Origin: Chondrosia reniformis
Lineage: Eukaryota > Porifera > Demospongiae > Chondrillida > Chondrillidae
NCBI GenBank assembly: GCA_947172415.1
Contig: OX359193.1
Location: 2,474,501-2,538,500, forward strand
Direction: 5' to 3'
Length of the DNA: 64,000 nucleotides
The first letter of the stretch is position 1; every line of letters starts with the position of its first letter. Positions 21,845-34,963 of this stretch are shown in pieces. The notes beneath the pieces are model-generated. The model worked only from the letters and a program-made list of their open reading frames with translations, was not told where the DNA came from and did no database searches. The position numbers and the translations under genes are program-made.

Positions 21845-24800
21845 ATGGCAAAATTCAATTCAAGAATCTTAACGGGAGACTTTGAGGATCTACCACTAGA
21901 GGATTCTAATATAGTTCGGATTTTCATAAGCTCAACATTTGGAGGTGAGATTCCGTCATTTCAATCTCGGCAGAAATGCGCACTTATCCTACCTTTTTAT
22001 TTAAGGTTAATTAGCGATCACAGTTAATTACCCAACAGGCTCATTATCGCTACACGTTGCTTCCAATTATAATTTACAAAATAAGTAAAACTTTAAGATA
22101 TATTATTACATACTATAGATTTTATCAATGAGCGCAACCGTTTGGTAAAAGAGACGTTTCCTCTTTTGATCCAATATTGTCAAAGCAAAGGATTGGAATT
22201 CCAGGCGGTGGATATGAGATGGGGAGTTAGTGATGAGAACGTATCATATCATCAGACTAGTGATGTTTGTATGCAAGAGATCCTCAATTGTCAGAGGTTA
22301 TCTGTTGGACCATCTTTTGTGGTAGGTGGTTCTATTCAATATGTAACTTTTAGAGGTTTACCGCGTATATATTGCTATTTATGGCATTACCTGTAGTTTA
22401 CAAATTGTGGACTCACATTGATATTAAATGTACAGCATTTTAAAAACCTCTCACTGGTTAGAGCCACGACTAATGTGATTGAGAACTTTACTAGCTTACT
22501 AGCTGGGAATCAAAAGACACTTGTCACTTGTCAATTGTCAAAAATAATAATTACCAGACGTTTCGACCCAATCCAGTGTTTTTAGCGGTGGTAAATAATG
22601 TAAGTTACTAGGAATTGTGGCTTATATGCACAAAACAAAGGGGAAGGGTGGTGGAATAAACAGTATGTGGGTGGAAAAACAGGTGGTTCGCAGGTGGTGT
22701 GTGCTTAAAAAAATATTTCATGTACTAGAGTTGGGGGTGGATAGTACAGAGAAAATGATGGTAACAACCAGTGGGGGGGGGGCAACACTGTGGTTCTTGA
22801 TTAGTGTGGTTGGCTGAGGAGGATGTTGTAGGCTGGTGGTTGGTTTCCCTAGTCCCTCTTCATTGTGCTGGCCTCTGATTTGATGTGCCATGACTCAAGT
22901 AGGCAAACAGGAATTTCTGGTGTTAGTGTCGGTTAGTGGCCTCCATCTTGTCCTCCCTCCAGTTAATAGGTGGAAACCTGGCCCAATGTGCAGTAGCAGA
23001 GCATGCAGCTTACAAGTCGCATGCCATTAACTGGAAGTTGGTGCACATCAGATCATTACTATCCCAACTCTAGTACATTAAAGGGGAACTGAAATGAAAA
23101 GTTTTGATTCCGTTAGTTTTGTAAATCATTAGTACTAGTCTTAATATGAAAGGAAACAACATTTACAGCATGTATTTTTAAGTACCTATAAGCATGCAGT
23201 GTGCATATACAGTGTAAGTATATGAATCTATCTTGCCCCTGAGAAGGCTGCCCTTGGCTGATATATACCTGAGATTGGCATGCACGCATGGGTTGTTTGT
23301 TTTGGAAGTTGGCATGGGACCAGGTGGGGCCTCCCTAATTAACTTTTTTCACTTTGCTACATTAGATTACACTCATGACTCTACACGTGAGCCTCTTTTT
23401 ATTGGATTGGGTGGCACAACATAACAGATCCTTATACCTTTCTGGGTTCCCAAAATCGATTGTTTTCATGATGCACATACCCTGCAAGGTGCTGCCCCAC
23501 CTGGTCCCACTAACTCTGTTTATGTAACATAAATGTCATATTATGAGTTCATACGCAACTATTATAACACTTAATTAAATGTCAATATGGTTTCTGCAAA
23601 TGGCGGTGTTCAGGAAGCTTTAGTTTATGAAGTTTTTCTATTGTTATTTATAATGTTCAAGACACTTAAGCATCCTCAATTGTTAAGATTAGTAATGTAT
23701 ATATTAAAGCCCAACAAAGCGGCCAAGTAGTTGGAGTATAGGGGCGGCAGCCCCACAAGTTTATAAACTCAAAATACTTGTTTTTCGGAAATGACACCAC
23801 CAAACGTCACTGGATCTAAAAGGTATACATCTAAAATGGCTTTACAGCCCTATCGATTGGAACCCAAACAAGATAATGATGACAAAGGAAGCAAAATTAT
23901 CACAAATGAGAGCAAAATCATGAAAAACTTAATATTCATGTTGGTAGGATTAATAGCACATCTTGGTGTGAAGGTGGAGCCCAGATGATGCCCACTAAAA
24001 AATAATGTGTGTGTTGCCATGAAATTCCATGAGCCTATAGCAAAACAAACAATGTATAGTAGAGATGGATGATTAAAAATGGAAGTACTTAGAACTACTC
24101 TAATGGGAATGAGGGAGAAAAGAGGGGATGATATTGAACAGCATCTGATTTCAAACAGCTGAAGTCTATAGAATTATGCTAATATTGAACCTACCACTTA
24201 CAGAATGAGATCTTTCAAACTGATCCTTCAATTTTCCTTCTATGCTATTTTACAGATGTTTTAGATTGACTGCTTATCACCAGTTAATATGGTGGGTACA
24301 CAATAGGCTAGGCAATGTCAGGCATATTACTCCATAGGGACAACCTCTGGTTCTGTCTGCTTAGATACATTTCTGTGTGTCGGCTGAATAGTTTACATTT
24401 CAGACACTTCCGCTGCAAGCTTCAAAAGATCTAAATCTTCTCTATGCTTGGAACTGCCTTCTTCTCTCAATACCCTTGCATGTTTTGTTTTTGTTTTACT
24501 AAAGGAGAAGATTGTAGGAATGACATCTTTTATTAGTTACCTCTTGGTTTGCCCTCCCAATCTCTCCTTTATGGGATTGATGCTAATGAAGCAACTTTCC
24601 TCATAATGAATTGAGCAAAGGCAGTCAATTTAGATATTCTAAGCAGAGCTCTTTGCTCTTGTGATCAAGAGGGATTCGTTTACAGAGAGAAAGAATCAGG
24701 GTTATCTTTACAAAGAGTGGACCCTTTATGTGTCTTATCAAACTGCAGATCTGTTTTGTTTATTGTTTGCCATCTGCAAATACATTGTGGTACATCAACG

Positions 24801-27800
24801 AGTACAACAAGTTAATTTGCTGGAGGATAGTGGTCCACTGGGGAATTGATGGATTTAGCAGGCTTGTAATGCAAGCCTGCAACAAGTAGCTGTGCTGATA
24901 ATGTGTTCAATGCTTTAAGGGGGCCACCGAGGAGTAATGGCTACCCTCCAGAGTCCGAATGGACACCAAGGTGGAGTAGACGTGAATATTGCTGATTTCA
25001 TTTAATGTTGTTCCTGATATGTTGTGCTTTCTTTATGCTGGCATGAGAGTTACTTTTCGGTTTCCTTAGTGAGCTGGGATCTTAGTACACCAAGGTAGTT
25101 ACAAGCATACGGTCTCTGGATACAAAGAAAAGATTATATATGTTGATACGGTATATTACAAGAGATACATATCACATACTTTACATTACAATATGCATTT
25201 GGTCAAACAAATACAAAGATATACAGGTGGCTGCTATGGGTGATATATGCACTAACCTTTTTCGGTAGTTTATGTTCAAGTTCTGTCTTACGTAGGTCTA
25301 CTGTCACGGCCATGGTTGGTCAGCGAAGGTGAGAAACTGTGTCCTACTCTCATGTTTAAAACAGTCTGAGGATCTTGGGAAATACTTTCTACAAATTTGA
25401 CTTGCATAGGGTTTCTCTCCTGTATGAGCTTGTGTGCGACTTTAGATCCTCCAAATAACATCCAGGATGCTGAGAACGATAAGAAAAAGAACATATATAA
25501 ATTTTCCTTGCCACAAATACATTTTAAAAACCAAAATTTTTCTAGCAATCTTTGAGTTTGTAAAAGAAGTATAGCAACGCTTGTGATTGTAAGTCTGTAA
25601 GTCTTCTCACTGTTAAAAGTGATGTGCTATTTCTACACACTTTAATATGTTATTTGGATGCCTCCCAAAATAGCACATTTTTGTGTGCTAAAAATAGGAG
25701 TGTTATTTTGACACAATCAGTATGTGTTGATTCAGCACGCATTAGTATGCTATTCGAAGGTCTCCTAAAATTGCACAGTTTGTACTGTGCTACCAGCAAT
25801 GTGCTATATTAACACAATCAATTTGTGCTGATTCAGCACACCCATGCATGCATGTGTAATATATGAATAGATTTACAGAATTATCAAAAGTATACAGCAA
25901 GAAAATAAATGGGAAAAAACTAAAGCTTACACCTATTTAAAAAAGTGAAGTATTTAGAGTTTTTGTCTAAGCTTGAAGATGTACTTGAAGTAAGACAAAA
26001 ATGTTTAGTTTCATAATGTGATACTAGGCTCCAAGCTTTAAACCCCTTTTAGTTGGTTTCATGGAGATATATTGTTTCAGGCAGCTTCTGCCCTTGAACC
26101 CAACCATTAACTCATCAATAGATACCTCCACGGTGAGGGGCATATGTCTTCAGGGAGTTATTCTTCACAGTATCTAAAAGAGGCCTCAATTTATGAAACC
26201 TGTCAAAGCCTGGTCTCCCCTTGCTACCAATATGGTATTGTCATTTAGATGTAGGCAGTGTCGGATAGGTTTGGACTGCCTAAATGACGTGGCACTTAAT
26301 ATGCCAGTGGCACCAATGAGTGGATCCATAGGCCAATAGTCCTCCAACTCAGGTAATTTATGAACCCATGATAATGCCAATCCCCATGAATAAACAAATC
26401 GAATCTCATTAGCACAGGTGTCACTCCAGTTCAAGCTAGATGGGTGTGGATATTGCTGATAATACAAATTTGTTTGCTCAGCAATGTGTTGGAATGTTTC
26501 ATCCCCAAAAATGTTATTGAAAAAAGTCTAGGGCTGTAGTATTACTTTCTAATGGATCAGTAGGTCCTATATTCTCCTTAAATGGTGGAGGAGAAATGGA
26601 TTAGTAGGAACATTTCAGTCAGGAGCTGCTTGTACATATGAAGAATCAGATGGAGGCAGAGAAGGCTGGATTACAAATGATGTTGATATTTTAGGAAGTG
26701 AAGTGCGGCTAGATGGTGGAGTGGAAGCAGCAAGGTTAGCAGTTCAAAGGGCAGTGTCATTTTAAGACCCCTCATTAGGTGTGGCTTCAGATGTAATATC
26801 AGTAGACGTACTTATAACAGTGCATTCCTCTTCAAGATTATTTTGTTCCATCTCAGCTTTTACCTTGACCAACAGGTGGTATTGTAGCCACAGTTTAATG
26901 ACTTCCTGAACATCCCCCATTCCCAACATTTGTAAGGGCTTAGAGAACCCTGTTGCCATCACCAGATCCACTGTTTCATCAATGGAGACTGCCATCTTCA
27001 CGTCATCATCTTAATCACAATTCTTCAGCTACAGCAAGTAAAATATTTGAAAAAATGAACTTTTACCATGATAGGAACTTTCAATTCCATATGAAATAGT
27101 TGAGTCACCTTTACAATGGTGAATTTCAAAGACCCACTGGGTAAATTTTCAGTATTAATCATTGTGACTCACCTCCTCTACCAATGGAGGGCCCTGGGGT
27201 GGGTAGTCTTTGCTTTTGTTGCCGGATGAGCCTAACTCAGAGCTTACACTGAAGTGAGGCTCAGAAAAGCTATGTATATAGATTACAAGTGATATCAGTG
27301 ACCCCATTAATTAGTAGTGACAGCATACACTATCTACTACTGAGATAACCCATATATGGGCCAGTCTCAGTTGCTACGGTTACAGCCAACAGTAGGTAAT
27401 AGTTAGCGTGCTCAACACATTATTCCTCTGTTTCCATATTTGTTTTGTTGCATCGATTTTGAAAAACGATTTGCTGAGAACGATTTATGTGAAAAACGAT
27501 TTTTGACAACTGAAGTTCAGTCAATCTTATGTCTTGTGTGTGCCTTAGCTTTTTTGCATTTGACATTCCATATTCAAGTAATGGATCATTTTTTGAAAAC
27601 ACCCATCCACATGAACCACCATTTTTCCCGACCACGCACTATATATCCTGCCAATCCCTCCACTGTGTTTGTTTATATAAGCCACCATGCCTTGTTTTAA
27701 AACATTTACCACTGAAGAAAACACTGGATTGAGTCGAAACGTCTGAGACAATTTACATCTGTCTTGCGATTCCCGGCTAGTGAAGTTCTCAATGTCTAAT

Positions 27801-30800
27801 CATTATAGAGTATATGGAGTTTGCTATTAGATGTTACCCCTTAACGATGTTTTGTCTATTTTTATACTAGTACATCTAATAAGTGATGCCTAGTATGATT
27901 ATCACTTATTACCCCCTGTTCACCTTCAGGTATTGCTTGGTGATCGCTATGGCTATAGGCCCTTACCTGCACGGATTCATCCAGATGAATTCTCTCTATT
28001 CCAAGATCTGTGTTCACACCACAATCTAGATTTTTCCTTGCTTGCAACTTGGTATTGTCTGGATAACAATGCAATCCCACCGGTGCATTGTTTACAACCC
28101 ATTATCAGTCATTTTCCCCAGTATTCCAGCTCGGATAGTATATTAAGAGATAGAGCCCAGAAAAGATGGTGGGAAACATTTCAAAAACTACAAAAACTTC
28201 TGTGGAAATTGATAACAATTGCTAAGAGAAGAGGAAAAATGACCCAAGACAGAGCACATATTTATTGTCAGTCAGGTATGGAATTTGTACATTGTATGTA
28301 ATTTAACTTCTTAATGTAGATTATAGTCACTTCTTTGCTCATACAGTACATGTATGTAACTACAATCTTCTGTTATGTAGTAACCGAGAGTGAAATACAT
28401 AGTGGTTTAACAGGCCTTAATGATCCTGACAAGCATTGTCTTTGCTATGTGAGACGAATAGCAGGACTCCACAACAATCTTATGGATAACATGGCCTCCA
28501 GGTACACTGATGTTGACCAATCTGATCCTTCTTTACTCAACAAAGAGGCGCAAAACCTTCTTGATAAATTGAAAAATGAGAGAGTATTTCCAGCTTTATC
28601 TAATTCAAATATTACGAAATTTGACATCCCATGGAAACCGGGAGGGATTGACCCTGATCAAAGTGATCATAGATTATATTTAGAACAGCTCTGCCGCCAA
28701 TTTTATGCAGATGTCATACGTTTGATAGACCAAGCTCTGGTAAATAGGGCAGTTAAACTACCACCACTTTTTCTAGAGGTACTCCACCATGCTAGGTTTT
28801 GCCAGAGTAAGTGTCAGTCATTTTGTGGCCAAAAAGACTTGCTTGGTAAAATTAAGGAATTTCTCAAGTCTAAAAAACGGAATCCACTCATTATTTATGG
28901 TAAATCGGGTTTGGGAAAAACATCGGTTATGGCAAAAGCCATATATTCTGTCCGCAATTGGTTGGGTCCAAACTGTGTAACTGTAGTACGCTTTTTAGGA
29001 ACCACCCCTAATAGCTCATCTATTCAAGATGTTTTGTTAAGCATTAGCTCACAGTTATGTGAGATATACAACATCAAAACACCTGATTTCAATCGAATGG
29101 ATTATATGGAAATTGTGCAATACTTTCGCAATGAAATTTTGGAAGCCCTCCGTCTTTCTGGGAAAGATAAACTTGTTATTTTTCTGGATTCAATTGATCA
29201 ACTCACTTCAGCCAATAGCGCCCATGCCATGAATTGGCTACCAAAATTGCTACCCCCAAATGTCTATATTGTGATTTCCATGCTTCCTGAGAAGCACAAC
29301 TGTCTCAAAACCCTTAATTCAGTTCTACCCAATCCAGAGTGCTACATCAGATTGGATGACATGCCTCTATGCACAGGTCTAGAGATATTCAATGTATGGC
29401 TAGCTGAAGCTGGGAGGACAATTACGCCTTCCCAAAGAGCTATTATAACTGCTTCATTTACCAAATGCCCCCAACCCTTATTCTTGAAGCTGCTTTTCCG
29501 CCATGCTTCACAGTGGCACTCGTATACTTGTACTGATAGTATAGTTTTTGGTGCCTCTACTCTGGAAGTACTTTCCCAATTCTATCGAGATCTAGAGAGA
29601 GTATATGGAGAGATGTTAGTGCAAAGAGCATTAGGGTACATAACAGCTGCTAGGAGTGGCTTATCTGAATCTGAATTAGAGGATGTATTATCTCTGGATA
29701 ATGATGTTCTCAATGGTGTATACCAATATTGGGACCCGCCTATTGATGGGGTTGTTAGAGTGCCAGGACTACTCTGGAAAAGAATTTATCATTCAATTAG
29801 GGAGTACGTTGTTGAGCAGCAAGCTAATGGAAAGACTGTTCTAGCATGGTACCACAGGCAATTTGTTGAAAGTGCTACAAGACGTTACCTTAGTGACACT
29901 TACACTAAGGAACGTCTCCACACTAATCTGGCTGATCTATTCAATGGTACCTGGACCAGGAAAGGGAAAACAGTGACACTCTCTCATCGCCACCTAACTG
30001 TGGAAAAAGCAAATAGACAGGTACCTCAGCAGCCACTTCAATTTTCTGAAGCTATTTTCAACTTTAGAAAGCTTTATGAGCTCCCATATCACTTTGTATT
30101 GTCTGGACAAGTTGAACAGCTTAAAAGTAAAGTGCTCTGCTGTTTTGAATGGTTACTTGTCAAGCTCAGAGGGACTGACTTTGTATCTGTTATGGAAGAT
30201 TATGATTTGGCCCTCTCTGCCACAGAAGATGAAGATATTTCCATCACTGCTGAAGCATTACTTCTATCAGCCAGTAGTCTAAAACTTAATGCAGATTGTC
30301 TTGCTAGTCAGCTTTTAGGAAGGTTGTGTCAGTGGACCTCGCTTTCTCCAATAATGAATGTTTTTCTCAAGCAGGCCAAGCATTGGAGCCATTCCTCATC
30401 TATGTGCCAACTTACTCCATGTAATCAGTGTCTCATTTGCCCAGGAGGTCCCTTGAAAACGACACTGTCTGGTCATCCACGTGTTGTCCTAGGGCTCTCC
30501 ATGTGTCAGTCTCATTCATTGGTAATTTCAGCTTCTCCAGGACCAAACTGCAATATCTTTAATGTGTGGGATATGGAATCATTGCAGTGTGTGCAAAACC
30601 TTCACACATTTAAAGTTACCAAGCCTGGACCCCTTTGCTTTGCTGTTGCTCAGGAATTATTGGCTACTATTTCTCAGCACAAGGTATTACTTTGGCATTT
30701 AAAAACTGGAGAGTTGGTTTCAGAACTTGGTTCCAAAAATACTGTGGCATTAACTGCAGTTGTTATGTTATCTGATTGTAAGACCTTGGGTTCAGGTACA

Positions 30801-32480
30801 GAAAAAGGGTGCTTAATTTGGTGGGATCAATATTCGGGTGATCAGCATGTTATTGCAGTCCACCAGAAGGCAGTTAGGCATTTATCTACAGCAGAGATAG
30901 TTGACCGTTTAGTAACTATCTCAGAGGATGGAGAACTGAGGATGATAGAACTATCTTCAAGAAATGTTATTTCTGAAAGCACAGGTCATGGATCTCCTAT
31001 TTCTTGTCTCCATGTCTCTGATGTCATTGTAATTCCTTGTGCTGTTACTGGATCCGTAGATGCAATAGCTAAGGTATGGTGTCTACTTACTGGAAAATTA
31101 CTTCATACTTTATATGGTCACACAAAGGACATCAAATGTGCAACCACTGTGGCATCTAAGTTGAATATCATAACTGGTTCTCTGGACAAGACACTGAGAT
31201 TGTGGGATTTTACTACAGGCTTGTGTTTAAGAGTTTTGGAGGGGCATGTAGATGGTGTTTGGTGCTTGGCAACTCTACCTAGTAGCAGCAGAGTAGTCTC
31301 TGGTTCCAAGGATGATTACCTTAAAGTGTGGGACATTTCTACAGGAAACTGCCTTTATACTTTGGAGGGTCACTCTTCATGGATATCATCTGTCCTGGCT
31401 ACCAGTCATGATACTATTGTCTCTGGTTCAAATGACAAGACTTTAAAGATTTGGAAGCTGGACAAATGTAACTCTCCTTCTATTGCACGACATTTCACTC
31501 AACCAGAATGCATTACATGTGCCAGAAGTGGAGTGGTAGTATCTGGTGCTCCTGATGCCATTAAGGTTTGGGATTCTTCCACTGGCCATTGCTTGCATAC
31601 ATTCAAAACTGCTGCATCCAGCCTTGCAGTAATAAATGATGGATATACCCTTATTTCTGGTGGCAAGGACTGCATCATTAACATTTGGGATCTTAATACC
31701 TTCTTCAAGGTGCAGTCTGTCACAAAACACAGTAAACCAATCACAGCCATAATTTCTGCAGGAGCAGCATCTTTTATTAGTGCTGCTGCAGATGGTTCCT
31801 TACTCATGTGGAATTTGGTAGGTAAAGATGCTTGCATTTGTAATACTTTTATTGGCCACAGTGCTGCCATCAAGTGCATGACTATTTCTAAAGATGCATC
31901 CTTGATTTTAACAGGATCATATGACCTTTCAGTTCGCATTTGGTGTACAAAGAGTGCACGCTCCTTGGCAACATTCACTGCACACACAAAAGTGATATGG
32001 TGTGTAGCTATCAGCCATGATAATTTAATAATTGCTTCTGGCGGAGATGACCATACAATGATAATTTGGGATCTTTCCAGTCAATCTTGTCTCCACAAAA
32101 TCAAATACACCGATAGCATAAAATGTATATCCTTTGGGTTGGATAACAGTACCATAATAGCAGGTGCTCACTGCAGTGTAGATCAGTTAATTGCATGGGA
32201 TGTCAAATCAGGAGAACGTATAATGAATTTTATTGGACATGGCCATGCTGTTATGTGTATGATAGTAATTAACAGCCACTTTATGGTCAGTGGATCTCGG
32301 GATGGAACAGTAAAGGTTTGGAATTTGAAATCAGGAGAGCAGTTGACTTCGTTTGATCTCCAATCACAGGTGAAACACATGTCCCTGTTAAAGCAAGATG
32401 ACTCATTACTACTAGCTACAACAACCAAGACCGGCTTTATAGCTATTCTTGACTTAACTCTACCCTTCAGGGTTTATTAA
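21845..32480 (+). CDS. DUF4062-NACHT-WD40 STAND protein (NWD1/NWD2/TEP1-like)
   Basis: Four exons: 21845-21944, 22119-22321, 27930-28275 and 28381-32480; all junctions are GT-AG and the phases agree, giving about 1582 residues. The N-terminal DUF4062 domain (VRIFISSTFG, VDMRWGVSDE, LGDRYGYRPLP) is split over the first three exons. The last, 4.1-kb exon carries a NACHT ATPase, with Walker A GKSGLGKTS near residue 390 and Walker B LVIFLDSIDQL near 483. About 14 WD40 blades follow from about residue 905 to the end (KVWDIS, RLWDFT, NIWDLN and similar). In known NACHT-WD40 proteins the blades sense a ligand and the ATPase oligomerises; a ligand here is unknown. No effector domain such as a death fold is seen. 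A polyadenylation signal AATAAA lies at about 32903. Intron 2 is 5.6 kb and filled with transposon debris. The start is the first ATG before the DUF4062 motif. Confidence 0.9.
22440..22601 (-). repeat. Penelope-like 3' end fragment, inverted partner of 27.7 kb
   Basis: Read on the minus strand it holds AACACTGGATTGGGTCGAAACG and ends with GTAAAGTTCTCAAT, matching 27695-27798 on the plus strand. TTACCA and TGGTAA flank the core and would pair as a perfect 6-bp stem I, but the CTGANGA strand is mutated. Lies in intron 2 of the NACHT gene, just after exon 2. Confidence 0.65.
22602..25600. other. Transposon-rich intron without genes
   Basis: Part of intron 2 of the NACHT gene. Contains a GT-rich tract near 22620-22850, a small inverted pair (TGGGACCAGGTGGGG at 23315 and its complement at 23495) that may mark a short MITE, and the dispersed repeat at 23569-23790. 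Open frames here match no domain I know. Confidence 0.4.
23569..23790 (-). repeat. ~220-bp dispersed repeat, copy A
   Basis: The inverse complement of 46545-46776, sharing AAATGGCG, CAACAAAGTGGCCAAGTAGT-like words and GGGGCGGCAGCCCC. A short piece of the same end (GGGGCTCCACAAGTTTTTAAA) is at 20318-20358. Non-coding; class unknown. Confidence 0.75.
25624..25850. repeat. Two-copy tandem repeat, ~113 bp unit
   Basis: Two diverged units, each running from a TATGCTATT/TATGTTATT word through GCACA words to ACACAATCA..TGTG(T/C)TGATTCAGCAC. They lie in intron 2 of the NACHT gene and code for nothing recognisable. Confidence 0.6.
25998..26467 (-). pseudogene. piggyBac transposase relic
   Basis: Minus-strand frame at 26467-26186 reads like the N-terminal catalytic segment of piggyBac transposases (KLPELEDYWPMDPL, then a CLHLNDN word). 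Two frameshifts follow, after which KLRPLLDTVKNNS and then VSIDELMVGFKGRS..KQYISMKP are read. SIDE-M--FKGRS is the signature around a catalytic aspartate. The rest is lost near 26000. An acidic open frame at 27001-26762 on the same strand might be its N-terminus. A dead insertion within intron 2 of the NACHT gene. Confidence 0.8.
27695..27798 (+). repeat. Penelope-like 3' end fragment with hammerhead-like core
   Basis: Holds CTGAAGA, then GGATTGAGTCGAAACGTCTGAG, then GATTCCCGGCTAGTGAAGTT, in the order of a hammerhead-bearing retroelement end. The inverted relative is at 22440-22601; together they bracket about 5.1 kb of intron 2. Confidence 0.65.
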
Positions 32481-33392
32481 CCTATAGATAGCTTTAATTT
32501 TGTAAAGTGAATTATTGTTTCTTATAAACTGTGAATCACAGAAATTCATATATATAGGATTGCGTGGTGTAGATGCTGAGCTGAAAAGTGATCATGATTT
32601 GTAAATGATGCCCCTTGGTTCTACATACATATTCCTCACAGTCTAATTTAGACATCCCACTAGCTTCTGGTATACCTGTATAAGTAACAGACTGTCCAAC
32701 CAGGGGGTGACCCCAAGTAGGGACACTTAATACGACAATAAGTTATACCCATGTAGACATATCTCCAGTCGAACAAAGATAGGTCTGCATGGCTGTAAAA
32801 CAATGCATCAGTCACAGATTTGATAAAATATTTGTCACAGACTTTGATAGTGCATGCATGCATGTTGCAACACTTTTATATACATTGCATTCCTGCATTG
32901 TCAATAAACTGCAGCAGTTACATGTAAAAATGTTTAAAAAACAATAGTGGTAAATGTGATTTATGCTTGATAACTTGAAGAACAAATAACTTTAAGATAA
33001 TGAAATTACCTCAAAGGCTACTGGTTCGGTTCTGTTGCAATCATCAGGAAAGAGGAGGAGGGATTTCTCACTGGGGTATTACTATATCAATAGGTGGACA
33101 CTTGAGTTACAGAAATGTATAGTGCGCACACAGTAGGGACAAATTATAGAAAGGGAAACTCTGAAAAAGTGAGTGATTTTATCTTCGGTGTTTGAATTTC
33201 ACTATTACATTCTCTCATTTTTAGCAAATGGAGAATATGATTAGAAAAGTCATGGTTGAGTGTGACCGCCTTAGAGCTACATCTGTGATAAGATATGTAT
33301 ATGTATATGTTGCCTTGAATAGTGTGGTTGCTAAACTTATGGTTCTGACATCAAACTACCTCAATCAGAATCACAGATCCAGCATCAGAGAG
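32481..33392. other. Gene-free stretch, 3' flank of NACHT gene
   Basis: AT-rich, with an AATAAA near 32903 that may end the NACHT-WD40 transcript. No supported open frame, RNA gene or repeat end. Confidence 0.4.
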
Positions 33393-34048
33393 GTATTCCT
33401 GATCATATTTATGGACTCAACATACAGAGAATTCCAGAAGGTATCAGCAGACGCAAAAGATCTTCTATTCACTAGACCTCCCGCAAGGAGACTACAGATC
33501 TCTCATATTGAAGATGTAGGGAATGAGGTGTCTTATTCTGAAGCTGAATGGTCCCATCCAGCTCTCACCCTGAAGCAGAATATTACAGTCCTTTGAGTGT
33601 ATAGACATAACTCATGCAGGGTAATATCACAGGAGATGATTCTGAAGGTTTATAGTGTGTACTTCAACTGATGACCTCACCTTGCAAGACTTTGGTGTTA
33701 TGGGTGCCTCTAAGAAGAATTGAAACAGCAAGGTGAATGCCATGAGGTAGTTCAGAAGCAAAGAAGCTCCATTCCTGCAGGCTCCTTATTACTGGACCAG
33801 GAATGGATCATTGAAGTGCCGGAGGATTATTCACGTTCTAGCTCCTCCTAGCCATGATCCATGTGACCTTGAAAGGACAGTGTCTGCGGTGTTCAAAATG
33901 GCTGTCACTTGTGAGATCAGTTGCTTTGGCTGCCATTGGTACAGGAACTCATGGACTGTCTCCTTCAAAAGTGGCTGGAGCCATTTTTGAAGCTATTATG
34001 GATTTAATTGCTCCATTTGGGAGGTGGGTATATTCAGAAGATAGTTAA
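33393..34048 (+). pseudogene. Macro-domain relic (PARP14-like family)
   Basis: A macro (ADP-ribose-binding) domain can be followed across several frames: LTLKQNITVL, NITGDDSEG, TDDLTLQDFGVMGAS, LKQQGECHEVVQKQ, GSLKCRRIIHVLAPP, DLERTVSAVFKMA, then SVALAAIGTGTHGLSPSKVA..AIFEAIMDL. The GTG loop and the order of blocks fit the family. At least three frame changes and one stop mean it cannot be translated as one exon, and no introns explain them. The block at 33393-33560 may be the linker before the domain. In PARP14-type proteins such domains bind ADP-ribosylated partners. Confidence 0.6.
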
Positions 34049-34963
34049 TGCTGTAATAGGCTTCTTTTGATTTTAGAGAGGTGGCTACATTATAAAAAGC
34101 CTTTAGGATGTATTATAAATGTACTATTTTGTGGGGACTTAAAGAGCTAGCCACCTCCTGATATGTATATGCCCACACTGGTTTTACTGTATATGTAGTA
34201 GTCGTCTAATGTGGTTCATATTGTACCTAAATCATAAAATTATTAAGTTATGGCCCAAGAATCTGTACAAAACACATATGTATATGGGTTCTGTGTCTAA
34301 AGAATACCTAATATAAATCAATTAACTATACACAGAGGTCACTTTTTCTGATTCCTAGCATCTTCTGTGTATGTACATATACTGATATACATATAGGTTG
34401 AGAAAATCTTTATACAACTGCATGTTATATATATGAACAAATCAGAAAAGAATTACATGTATATATCAATTAACTCTCAAGCAGCTTACCCATCTATATA
34501 TATAATTCAAAATGCATTCACATTATTTGTGGTATTCTATGAAAGAGATATGTATACCTATGTACATGACATTGTATGCATGCCGTATATCAAATCCATA
34601 AACATGCAGAATCCAAAACCAGAGTAGTATACTGAACTAGTAATAAAATATTGAATGGGTGCTTTACCTGAACTTAATGGAAACACACAATTAAGCCTAA
34701 TCAATTTATAAGTGGGCTGTCCACAGACAATATTCAAACCTTATTCTGTGGTACTACTTCAATCAATCATGCTATTATTCAAATAATATAACTTATCCAA
34801 AATGTCAAACATTCACACTTAAGCAAAAATAAAGCATTTACCTTGGTGAAAAGTGCAGGAGTGCAAATACATGTTAACAAGTTCTGCAAAAAAGCTGTTT
34901 TCATTAAAGGGGAAAGAGAGAATTACGAACCCATAAACTTCAGTCTTTGCTATGATGCAATAA

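Noticed and set aside
24661..24849. 62-residue frame and neighbouring text resembling transposon debris
   Set aside because: No catalytic motif could be assigned; too degraded to name.
31443..31987. Two long minus-strand open frames
   Set aside because: They are shadows of the WD40-coding exon on the plus strand.
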